A stretch of 64,000 nt of DNA from CAXXOZ01 sp963676435 (lineage in GTDB: Bacteria > Bacillota > Clostridia > Lachnospirales > Lachnospiraceae). Within the stretch, counting starts at the first letter, position 1; each line of letters starts with the position of its first letter. The notes beneath the pieces are model-generated. The model ran no database searches. It was not told where the DNA came from and worked only from the letters and a program-made list of their open reading frames with translations. The stretch covers positions 184,069 to 248,068 of the forward strand of contig CAXXOZ010000022.1 in assembly GCA_963676435.2 (NCBI GenBank). Direction: 5' to 3'. The translations under genes and the position numbers were made by a program. Of this stretch, positions 16,988 to 25,073 are shown in pieces.

Positions 16988-19144
16988 TTAAATAACTAGA
17001 TTTTTTATACTCTCTTCATCGTATAATTTCACTTTTGTATTCACAGTTTCCGACTTGATTTTTTCACCTGTAGCTAAATAATTATATAAATAAATTAACG
17101 GATCTCTTCCCATTGTAAATGCATCCTGATCAAGAGAATAATTAATCAAACCTTTGTTCATATACTCAATAGTAGCTTCTTCTAAATCATATACCATAAA
17201 TTTAACTTTCCCCTTTAAACCAGCATCTTCGATTGCTTTAGCTATTGGAATTTGGTTATATGTATCACAGAATATAGTATTTATTTCTTTGTTTCTTCCT
17301 AGCACTTCTAAAATAGCTTTATAACACTCATCTTCATCAAATACCATTTCAAATCGTTCAACAATTCTCATATTGCCTGTTTTTGATACTTCATCAACAA
17401 AGCCTTTTGTTCTTTCAACAATAGCAGCCATCTCTGTAGTTTCAACTAAAAACACATTGCAATCACCTTTTATAGCCTGACTTAAAACCTTTGCCGCTAA
17501 TTGTCCTGATTTATATCCATCAGAAACAACACTTAAAAGCCTTTTACTTGGCATTGGGTAATCACTATTATATGTAGCAACTGATACTCCTTTCGCAAAC
17601 AATTCTTCAACTTTTGGAATTGAATCTGGTTTTATAACTATAGTAGAAATTGCATCTGCACCTTCATCTGCACACTCTTGCATAAGTTCGCTCATTTCAT
17701 TTAATATTCTTGGAAATACTACTTTTTTAATTATTACCTCGACATTTTTTCTTTTTAGTTCTCTCTGAGCATACTTCATTCCTTCATAAATTTGAGTCCA
17801 GATTCCTGTTTGATCAGCAGCAATTGCAATAATTTTAAACGGCTTGTTTGATTTATTGTCACATGGTTCAACTTCATTTCTAAATTTCCCAGTCGATTTT
17901 TCAATCCTACCAACAAGGTCACTTAAAGAAGAAACATTAGATCCAATATTTTGAAATTCTGCTGCTTCTTCTTGAGAAACTGCAGCAACTTCTACTGTAT
18001 CATTAGAAACAGAAACAGTAGCATCCATAACTTTATCACTTAGACTTGTAGTTTCTTTTGTTGACTCTGATATAACTTCAACTTCCGAGCTAACTTCTTT
18101 AAGCTGTTCAAGAATATTATCATTCATACTACTTATGTTTGTAAATGCTTTTGCTGTTTCAGAAAGTATCTCTTGTCCCTTTTTAAAGTTTTCCATGCTA
18201 CTCTCTATACTTTCACTTACTCCTTCAGAGTTATTCAATAGCTCTTTTATTATATCTGTTATTTTAACTATTTCTGACATTGTTGTTTCAGATAATGTTG
18301 TGATTTCTGACGCTACAACAGAAAATCCCCTGCCTGATTCTCCTGCCCTTGCCGCCTCAATAGAAGCATTTAATGATAGCAAGCTCAAATTATCACTTAT
18401 TTTAATTATGAATTCAGTCGCATTAACTATTTCTTTTATACTTAGTCTTAATTTTTGAATAAAATCGTTTGTATCATTCATTTGTAATGATATTTTATCC
18501 ATAATCTGGATATAATTTTCATTTTTTTCTTTACCTTCATGAGAAAAACCAGATGTGATTTCTGCATTGTTTTCTACAAAGTTTACACTCTCTAAAATAT
18601 TATTCAAACTAGAATCAATTGCTTTTACTTTTTCAATCATTTCTTTAACTGACTCTAGCTGTATTTGTGATTTTGCAGCAATACTCTGAATTCTTTCTGC
18701 AGTTTGCTCGTTAGCATCAACAGTGTAATCAATGCTCAAGGCAACATTGTCTATCGATTCAGAAAATGTCACTACATTTCTTTTATTGTTTTGAGCTAAG
18801 GTTTGTATATTAAACTTTATTACATTCAAAGCCTTAGATAATTCTTGAAATTCAGTGTTACTAAAAACTATTATATCATCAATATTAATATTTCCTTCTG
18901 ACATCTCACTTGTGTATAGCGATATAGTATCTACTTCATTTAACACTTTAAACAGTTTAACAAGAGTATACACAATAATAAGGACCATCAATACTATAGA
19001 TGCAATCATAACTATGTCCATAATCATATTACTGCCAAAATTTAACCACCCCTGTAAAAAGCCTATAAAATAAAAAATTTGTACCAAAATAAGTACAATG
19101 AACATGATCCCAATCTTTAACTTAAAACTACTTTTTCTTCTCAT
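16988..19144 (-). CDS. Chemoreceptor fused to a C-terminal cytoplasmic sugar-binding-protein-like domain
   Basis: A 718-aa protein. Two membrane helices (about 11-31 and 40-62) are joined by a loop of under ten residues, so no extracellular sensor exists. The MCP coiled coil covers about 120-420 with tip SLLSLNASIEAARAGESGRGF near 254-274. From about 435 to the end the sequence is a type-1 periplasmic-binding (Peripla_BP_4) fold (FKIIAIAADQTGIWTQIYEGMKYA...; VVSDGYKSGQLAAKVL). Positive charges at the N-terminus (MRRKSSFKLK) and after helix 2 place both ends inside, so the binding domain is cytoplasmic. It probably senses an internal sugar or related metabolite (inference). Confidence 0.88.
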   Translation of the reverse strand: MRRKSSFKLKIGIMFIVLILVQIFYFIGFLQGWLNFGSNMIMDIVMIASIVLMVLIIVYTLVKLFKVLNEVDTISLYTSEMSEGNINIDDIIVFSNTEFQELSKALNVIKFNIQTLAQNNKRNVVTFSESIDNVALSIDYTVDANEQTAERIQSIAAKSQIQLESVKEMIEKVKAIDSSLNNILESVNFVENNAEITSGFSHEGKEKNENYIQIMDKISLQMNDTNDFIQKLRLSIKEIVNATEFIIKISDNLSLLSLNASIEAARAGESGRGFSVVASEITTLSETTMSEIVKITDIIKELLNNSEGVSESIESSMENFKKGQEILSETAKAFTNISSMNDNILEQLKEVSSEVEVISESTKETTSLSDKVMDATVSVSNDTVEVAAVSQEEAAEFQNIGSNVSSLSDLVGRIEKSTGKFRNEVEPCDNKSNKPFKIIAIAADQTGIWTQIYEGMKYAQRELKRKNVEVIIKKVVFPRILNEMSELMQECADEGADAISTIVIKPDSIPKVEELFAKGVSVATYNSDYPMPSKRLLSVVSDGYKSGQLAAKVLSQAIKGDCNVFLVETTEMAAIVERTKGFVDEVSKTGNMRIVERFEMVFDEDECYKAILEVLGRNKEINTIFCDTYNQIPIAKAIEDAGLKGKVKFMVYDLEEATIEYMNKGLINYSLDQDAFTMGRDPLIYLYNYLATGEKIKSETVNTKVKLYDEESIKNLVI

Positions 19145-19237
19145 ATAAAAGACCCCCTAAAAAATAATCAACAATATTCTTTACAATTATATCACTTATT
19201 GTTACAAAATAAAATAAGTAAATTTCAAAGTTTTAAT

Positions 19238-19918
19238 TTACAATTTCACCTCAACTTTTTTTGTTATAAACATCTCATTTTCTTTAACTTCACATTCAAA
19301 GGCAAGAATATCTATTCCCTCTTCTTTTCCCTTTTTTAAAGCTTCTCCAAATTCTGGATGTGTTTTATAATTCGGTTCAAAATACTTAACTCCTTCCATT
19401 TGAACAACAAAAATTATGCATGCTTTGTATCCCGCTCTTAAACTATCACCCAGCTCTTTAACATGTTTAATCCCTCTTAATGTAGGAGCATCTGGAAATC
19501 TAACGACTCCTTCTTCTTCCAAAGTAACCCCCTTTACTTCTATGAATATTTTTTCATCACCAGTTTCTATATAAAAGTCAAATCGTGAATCTTTATACTT
19601 TTTTTCTCTTTTTATAACTTTAATATCTTTAAAAAGATTATCTGTATTCAAAAACTCATCTACTACATCATTAGGAGCCTGTGAATCCATATTAATTAAG
19701 CGTTCACCTTTGTAAACGCTTATTAAATCATATTTTGTTTTTCTATTTGGATTCTTAGCTTTTTGTAAAATCACTTTGGCTTTAGGTACCAATAGTTCTT
19801 TGCATCGTCCTGTGTTTTTAACGTGTGATATAACTATTTCATCACCCACCCGTACATGAGCAATAAATCTGTTAGGTCTTTCTATGAACTCACCTACTAA
19901 AACATTTTCATAATACAT
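19238..19918 (-). CDS. sfsA: SfsA family protein (sugar fermentation stimulation homolog)
   Basis: A 226-aa protein with SfsA hallmarks: FIERPNRFIAHV near the N-terminus, HVKNTGRCKELL, DSQAPNDVV, RFDFYIE and IFIEVKGVTLEEEGVVRFPDAPTLRGIKH. The E-V-K and D residues resemble a nuclease-like active site; the cellular role of the family is not settled. Length is normal. AGGAG lies 10 nt before the ATG. Confidence 0.93.
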   Translation of the reverse strand: MYYENVLVGEFIERPNRFIAHVRVGDEIVISHVKNTGRCKELLVPKAKVILQKAKNPNRKTKYDLISVYKGERLINMDSQAPNDVVDEFLNTDNLFKDIKVIKREKKYKDSRFDFYIETGDEKIFIEVKGVTLEEEGVVRFPDAPTLRGIKHVKELGDSLRAGYKACIIFVVQMEGVKYFEPNYKTHPEFGEALKKGKEEGIDILAFECEVKENEMFITKKVEVKL

Positions 19919-19946
19919 ATATTTCTATTTCTCCTATCCAAACTTA

Positions 19947-20183
19947 TTAAAATGTCTTAAACATATCTGAAAGTTCATCAAACATATCTTCATCAGATTT
20001 TGTAATCCTCATATTAGATGTAAGAGTTTCACCTTCAGATGTAGTCACTTTTATTTCTATAATTGTTCCTTCTTTACCCGCCTTATTACTAACTGCTTTC
20101 AAAAACATAACAAATTTCGGGTGATTTGAAGAAAATGTATCCCATGATTTTTTTATTTTTAATAATTTTGCTGGATTTATCAT
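19947..20183 (-). CDS. Small conserved-type protein of unknown function (78 aa)
   Basis: A 78-aa acidic/basic mixed protein without a signal peptide or membrane span. It begins MINPAKLLKIKKSWDTFSSNHPKF and ends SDEDMFDELSDMFKTF. AAGGAG lies 8 nt before the ATG, codon use looks like its neighbours, and it sits 28 nt upstream of sfsA on the same strand, so it is very likely expressed. No family was recognised. Confidence 0.7.
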   Translation of the reverse strand: MINPAKLLKIKKSWDTFSSNHPKFVMFLKAVSNKAGKEGTIIEIKVTTSEGETLTSNMRITKSDEDMFDELSDMFKTF

Positions 20184-20251
20184 AATAAAGTCTCCTTTAA
20201 TTCTTTTATACCGAATAATTTTAGCATTCTAATTTTTTTTGTCAAGAAAAA

Positions 20252-20274
20252 GAACCTGCATTTTACACAGGTCC
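20252..20274 (-). terminator. Terminator of the CZB chemoreceptor gene
   Basis: On the minus strand GGACCTG-N9-CAGGTTC followed by TTTTTCTTG. It separates the chemoreceptor from the 78-aa gene. Confidence 0.8.
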
Positions 20275-20286
20275 TACATAATCATT

Positions 20287-21585
20287 TTATTTTAATATGC
20301 CTTTTAAATCGTTCAATTTTCCTACTACTACATTAGAGTAACTTTCAATTTCTTTCAGCATTCGTTCAGCTCCTTCAACATTGCCATTTTCATACTCAGT
20401 AATAGATTTTTTAGCAATTTCATGAATTTTTGAATGCGGTTCATCTATATCATTAACAATTGATCTAATACTTGAATCATTTTTATCTAATGTCTCTAGC
20501 CAATGCCCCAACCTACACTGATGATGATTACCTACTGCATCGATGCTAAGCTTCACATAGCCTAAAATCATGTTATAAACACGCCATTTCCACATTAAAT
20601 GATCAGTTATACTAAGTTCAATCATTACTTCATTACTAATATTTTTTGAAGCATTAACACTTCTAAGTCTTACTTCATCTATTTTTAGTGAAATATCAAA
20701 AAAGGCTTTACCCGTTCTATTAGATTCTTCTAATAATGTAACAGCTTTATCATTTATAAGCATTAAGCTTGAAGACATTTCTTCTGTAGCTGCTGACTGT
20801 TCTTCAACATTAGCTGAAATCTCAGTAAAACTATCACCAACAGTTCCCATATCATCATTTATTCCTTTTATTCCATTTGTTGCTTCATCTATTGAACCTC
20901 TTGAATCTGCAAAAGTAGTTATTACTTTATCTATTTCTGAAGATGCTCTCTTAATCTTTTCATTTAAGCTGTCTACTATTTCTTGAATTAATTCTACTTG
21001 TTGGCTAGTACTTTGAGCTAGATTCTTAACTTCATCCGCTACTACTGCAAAACCTCTTCCATGAACTCCTGCTCTGGCAGCCTCTATAGATGCATTTAAT
21101 GATAACAAATTTGTTTGAGCAGCAACAGATTTTATTACATTCACCATTTCATTTATTCTTTTCATTTCTGAAGTAACATCTTGCATAATATCCTTAACTA
21201 CATTTGTTTCATTTATATTTTCTTCAATTTCATTAAATGTAGTATATATCTTTTCTAAACTTGTAGCAGTCTTTTCCATAACATCATTCATGGTTTTACT
21301 TGAGTCCTGAACGAAATTCGAAATATCTTCTGTAGCTGAACTCATTTCTTCACTACTTGCTGCAACTGATTCAACCATCTCCTTTTGCTGACCAGCGTCA
21401 AGAATCATTTCTTTTACATAGTCCAAATTTGTCATAAACTGTAATAACTCATTGACGGATATTAATGTTGTCATAGTACAAGACTCATTTTTTGAACCTT
21501 TTTCTGTATTAACTACCTTCGTTTCTTTAGTGTGCGTCGAATTACCTGAATTGTGATTAAAATTCTCTTTCTTTTTACCGAACAT
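20287..21585 (-). CDS. Soluble chemoreceptor with a C-terminal CZB zinc-binding domain
   Basis: A 432-aa protein with no membrane span. A polar, low-complexity N-terminus precedes the MCP coiled coil with tip AAQTNLLSLNASIEAARAGVHGRGFAVVADEVKNLAQ. The last ~110 residues form a CZB domain: DHLMWKWR, NHHQCRLGHWLETLD, EPHSKIHEIAKKS, which supply the His3Cys zinc site of that family. CZB domains sense zinc and, in some bacteria, hypochlorous acid (family knowledge). It would act at cytoplasmic receptor arrays. A strong AGGAGG precedes the ATG. Confidence 0.92.
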   Translation of the reverse strand: MFGKKKENFNHNSGNSTHTKETKVVNTEKGSKNESCTMTTLISVNELLQFMTNLDYVKEMILDAGQQKEMVESVAASSEEMSSATEDISNFVQDSSKTMNDVMEKTATSLEKIYTTFNEIEENINETNVVKDIMQDVTSEMKRINEMVNVIKSVAAQTNLLSLNASIEAARAGVHGRGFAVVADEVKNLAQSTSQQVELIQEIVDSLNEKIKRASSEIDKVITTFADSRGSIDEATNGIKGINDDMGTVGDSFTEISANVEEQSAATEEMSSSLMLINDKAVTLLEESNRTGKAFFDISLKIDEVRLRSVNASKNISNEVMIELSITDHLMWKWRVYNMILGYVKLSIDAVGNHHQCRLGHWLETLDKNDSSIRSIVNDIDEPHSKIHEIAKKSITEYENGNVEGAERMLKEIESYSNVVVGKLNDLKGILK

Positions 21586-21784
21586 TTAATTCCTCCTAGT
21601 AATATTTACAACCTAAATTTTTAGTTTCTTTCAGCATATAACTTTCAATAACTGTTAATAAGTACTAACCATTAAAATATACCATTTTTCAGACAAATAT
21701 ACAATGTTTTAGCATAAAAAATATTAATTTCTATATCAGAAGTTACATTTTCTGATTTTATATAGGTCAATATTATCCTATTAA

Positions 21785-21813
21785 TTGTATTACCCTTTTT
21801 CTTTTGATATAAT
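21785..21813 (+). promoter_or_regulatory. Promoter of the AraC-xylosidase operon
   Basis: TTGTAT, 17-bp spacer, TATAAT; GGAGG at 21828-21832 precedes the ATG at 21838. The rest of the 252-bp region back to the divergent chemoreceptor is AT-rich with no other structure noticed. Confidence 0.7.
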
Positions 21814-21837
21814 TCTTATGATTATACGGAGGTTTTT

Positions 21838-22710
21838 ATGACAAATAAAGATTTTAAACATGAGCATATTTTTACAAAAGAAAGTTTAGATGCAGCATAC
21901 TTTTTAAGATATGATCCAAGCAGTTACGTTACAAAGCACTGGCACGAATCAATCGAAATTATATATATTTTAGAAGGTAGTGCAGTAATTTTTATTGGTG
22001 ATGAGACTCTTTCACTTAATAAGAATGATTGCATTGTTATAAACACAAATATAATTCATTCATCTAGAAATATAAATGGTAATAAAAGCATCTTATTGCA
22101 GATTCCAACATCCACTTTAAATAGATATCTCAAAGATACAAAAAATTTATTTTTTGATGTACCTATAAAAACAAAGGATCCATTAATTTATAAGCAAATA
22201 AGTGAATTTAAAAGTATCATTTTAAAACTAAAAGAATTAATGACTAGTAAGCCAGAAGGATATTCTTTAATGTTTACATCTATTCTATTCGAACTACTCT
22301 TTTATTTATATCAAAATTTTAGAATTGAAACTTTAAAGATTCCAGGACATATAAATATAAATAAAGAAAGTACAAGACTTCTAAAAGTTTTAGAATACAC
22401 GAATAAAAATTATAAAAACCAAATAAAACTATCTGAAATATCTAACGTTATATATTTACAACCTGAATATTTTTGTAGATATTTTAAAAAACATACTGGT
22501 GTTACTTATATAGGATATTTAAACGAACTTCGACTATCCTATATTTATAAAGACTTAGTTAATAGCAATATTCCACTTAAACAAATTTTACAAAACCATG
22601 GTTTTAAAAATTATAAATTATTTAGAAAACTATTTTATGAAAGATTTAATTGTACTCCCGGGGAAATGAGAGCGCAAACTTTAATAAAACAAAATGGAGG
22701 AGACAAATGA
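21838..22710 (+). CDS. AraC-family regulator cotranscribed with alpha-xylosidase
   Basis: A 290-aa regulator with an N-terminal cupin (KHWHESIEIIYILEGSA; LSLNKNDCIVINTNIIHSS) and a C-terminal AraC helix-turn-helix pair (LSEISNVIYLQPEYFCRYFKKHTG; ILQNHGFKNYKLFRKLFYERFNCTPGEMR). Its stop overlaps the ATG of the GH31 gene (ATGA), so the two are translationally coupled and the regulator probably senses the sugar released by the enzyme (inference). Confidence 0.9.
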   Translation: MTNKDFKHEHIFTKESLDAAYFLRYDPSSYVTKHWHESIEIIYILEGSAVIFIGDETLSLNKNDCIVINTNIIHSSRNINGNKSILLQIPTSTLNRYLKDTKNLFFDVPIKTKDPLIYKQISEFKSIILKLKELMTSKPEGYSLMFTSILFELLFYLYQNFRIETLKIPGHININKESTRLLKVLEYTNKNYKNQIKLSEISNVIYLQPEYFCRYFKKHTGVTYIGYLNELRLSYIYKDLVNSNIPLKQILQNHGFKNYKLFRKLFYERFNCTPGEMRAQTLIKQNGGDK

Positions 22711-25016
22711 AAATACAAAACGGAAACTGGTTATTAAAAGAAGGATACGAACTATTTTCACCTACAAGGATTTCAGAAATAGAAAAAACTGAGAATTCAA
22801 TCACCCTTTATTCACCAACCAAACAATTCAACTGTTCTATGCTAACTATAAAAATAACAACTCCTGCGCCTGAAGTCATTAGGGTACAAGCATTTCATTA
22901 CATGGGAATAAAAAATGAAAACCCTACAGAATTTGAATTGAACTTAAATACGAATTCAAAAATCAATTGTAAAGAAGAAGAAAAGTATATTTCTATAATA
23001 AGTGGTAGTCTTATATTAAAAATCGATAAAGAAAACTGGGCTATGTGGTACGAAAGAAATGAAGAAATTTTAACAAAAAGTTCAGGTAAAGATTTAGCCT
23101 ATTTAAAAACCGACTGGAAAAATGAATACTATTCATACGATGAAAAAAATGCTTATATGAGACAGCAACTTGGAATTTCTGTTGGAGAATTAATATATGG
23201 GTTGGGCGAACGCTTTACTCCTTTTGTAAAAAATGGTCAATCCGTAGACATCTGGAATGAAGATGGCGGAACCGGCACTGAACTTTCATATAAAAATATC
23301 CCTTTTTATCTTTCAAACAAAGGTTATGGTGTATTTGTAAATCATCCAGAAAATGTATCTTTTGAAATAGGTTCTGAGGCAGTTGCGAAAACCTCATTCT
23401 GTGTTAAAGAAGAAAATCTTGACTACTTCTTAATCAACGGACCTGATATGAAATCCGTTCTCAAAAGATATACTGATTTAACAGGGAAACCTTCTCTTCC
23501 ACCATCATGGACCTTCGGGCTATGGCTATCAACTTCTTTTGTAACAAATTACGATGAAGAAACCGTCATGGGTTTCATTGAGGAAATGAACAAAAGAGAC
23601 ATTCCTTTAAAAGTTTTTCACTTTGACTGTCTTTGGATGAAAAACTTCCACTGGACGGATTTCGTATGGGATCCAGATACCTTCCCTGACCCTAAAGGCA
23701 TGATTAAAAGAATTCATGAGCGTGAAATAAAAGTCTGCGTGTGGATAAATTCATATATTGCTCAGAGATCTTCTTTATTTGAAGAGGGTTGTAAAAAAGG
23801 ATATTTTCTTAAAAGAACCAATGGAGATGTGTGGCAATGGGATATGTGGCAGCCAGGGCTTGCAATAATTGATTTTACAAATCCCAAAGCTTGTTTATGG
23901 TACAAAGAGAAACTAAAAGCTCTTTTGGAAATGGGAGTAGATTGCTTTAAAACTGATTTTGGAGAAAGAATTCCAATAGATGCAATTTATTATAATAATG
24001 CAAACCCTGAAAAAATGCATAATTATTACTCTTACCTATATAATAAAATTGTATATGAAACAATAGAAGAAGTTAAAGGTAAGGATGAAGCTGTGTTATT
24101 TGCTCGTTCTGCAACTGTAGGTGGGCAAAAATTCCCTGTTCATTGGGGTGGAGACTGTGCTGCAACTTACGAATCCATGGCTGAAAGCCTCAGGGGTGGG
24201 CTTTCTCTTACAAGTAGTGGTTTTGGATTTTGGAGCCATGATATAGGTGGCTTTGAAGACACTTCTACCCCAGATGTTTACAAAAGATGGTCTGCTTTTG
24301 GACTTTTATCAACTCACAGCAGACTTCACGGAAGCATTTCATATAGAGTACCTTGGAACTATGGAGATGAAGCTGTTGAAGTACTGAGACATTTTACAAA
24401 ATTAAAAATGAGCCTTATGCCATATATATACAGCAGCGCTGTCAACACATCAAAAGCAGGTATCCCCTTAATGAGAAGTATGGTTTTAGAGTTTATGGAG
24501 GACCTTAACTGTCAGTATCTAGACAAACAGTATATGTTTGGAGAAAATATACTAGTAGCGCCAATTTTTAATGATAATGGAATAGCCAATTTTTACCTCC
24601 CAGACGGTGTTTGGACTAATTATTTGAGCGGGGAAAAGTACACAGGCGGAAAGTGGTATAAAAAGAAATGTAACTATTTTGAAATGCCTATAATGGTTAG
24701 AGAAAATTCTATAATACCTGTGGGTAGTCATTCTGATATTCCTGATTATGAATACTCTGATGGTGTAGAATATAGAATATATAATTTAATAGATAGTGCT
24801 AGTTTTATAATTTACAAGGATAGTGACGAGGATTCTTTAATTGAAGCTAAAAGGGGAAATGATTTTATAACAATTGATGTTAAAAATGAAAAACCGTTTT
24901 CTATCCGATTGATAAATCAAAAAATCGTTTCTGTTAAGGAAGGAGGTTTTGAAGTTAAAGGTAATGATACCGTTATACATGCTCAAAACTCCCATCAATT
25001 AATCATAAATATTTAA
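22707..25016 (+). CDS. yicI: Alpha-xylosidase, GH31 (YicI-like)
   Basis: A 769-aa GH31 enzyme close to E. coli YicI over the catalytic core. CFKTDFGERIP carries the nucleophile D417, HWGGDC carries the acid/base D483, and FHFDCLWMKNFHWTDF and FWSHDIGGF are conserved. It removes alpha-xylose from isoprimeverose and related xyloglucan fragments (YicI specificity). No signal peptide, so it is cytoplasmic. The frame is open from 22650, but ATG 22707 has GGAGGAG immediately upstream and overlaps the regulator's stop. No dedicated transporter gene is adjacent. Confidence 0.95.
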   Translation: MKIQNGNWLLKEGYELFSPTRISEIEKTENSITLYSPTKQFNCSMLTIKITTPAPEVIRVQAFHYMGIKNENPTEFELNLNTNSKINCKEEEKYISIISGSLILKIDKENWAMWYERNEEILTKSSGKDLAYLKTDWKNEYYSYDEKNAYMRQQLGISVGELIYGLGERFTPFVKNGQSVDIWNEDGGTGTELSYKNIPFYLSNKGYGVFVNHPENVSFEIGSEAVAKTSFCVKEENLDYFLINGPDMKSVLKRYTDLTGKPSLPPSWTFGLWLSTSFVTNYDEETVMGFIEEMNKRDIPLKVFHFDCLWMKNFHWTDFVWDPDTFPDPKGMIKRIHEREIKVCVWINSYIAQRSSLFEEGCKKGYFLKRTNGDVWQWDMWQPGLAIIDFTNPKACLWYKEKLKALLEMGVDCFKTDFGERIPIDAIYYNNANPEKMHNYYSYLYNKIVYETIEEVKGKDEAVLFARSATVGGQKFPVHWGGDCAATYESMAESLRGGLSLTSSGFGFWSHDIGGFEDTSTPDVYKRWSAFGLLSTHSRLHGSISYRVPWNYGDEAVEVLRHFTKLKMSLMPYIYSSAVNTSKAGIPLMRSMVLEFMEDLNCQYLDKQYMFGENILVAPIFNDNGIANFYLPDGVWTNYLSGEKYTGGKWYKKKCNYFEMPIMVRENSIIPVGSHSDIPDYEYSDGVEYRIYNLIDSASFIIYKDSDEDSLIEAKRGNDFITIDVKNEKPFSIRLINQKIVSVKEGGFEVKGNDTVIHAQNSHQLIINI

Positions 25017-25019
25017 AAA

Positions 25020-25052
25020 GAAAGGGAGCTCAAAAAATAAGAGTTCCCTTTC
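25020..25052. terminator. Bidirectional terminator between alpha-xylosidase and CocE-like hydrolase
   Basis: GAAAGGGAGCTC-N9-GAGTTCCCTTTC, a 12-bp stem with one G-T pair, with T-rich tails on both strands; the two genes converge here. Confidence 0.88.
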
Positions 25053-25073
25053 ATTTATGCAAATCACAATAGA

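Noticed and set aside
22650..22706. Longer N-terminus for the alpha-xylosidase
   Set aside because: It lies inside the AraC gene without a ribosome site; ATG 22707 has a strong one.
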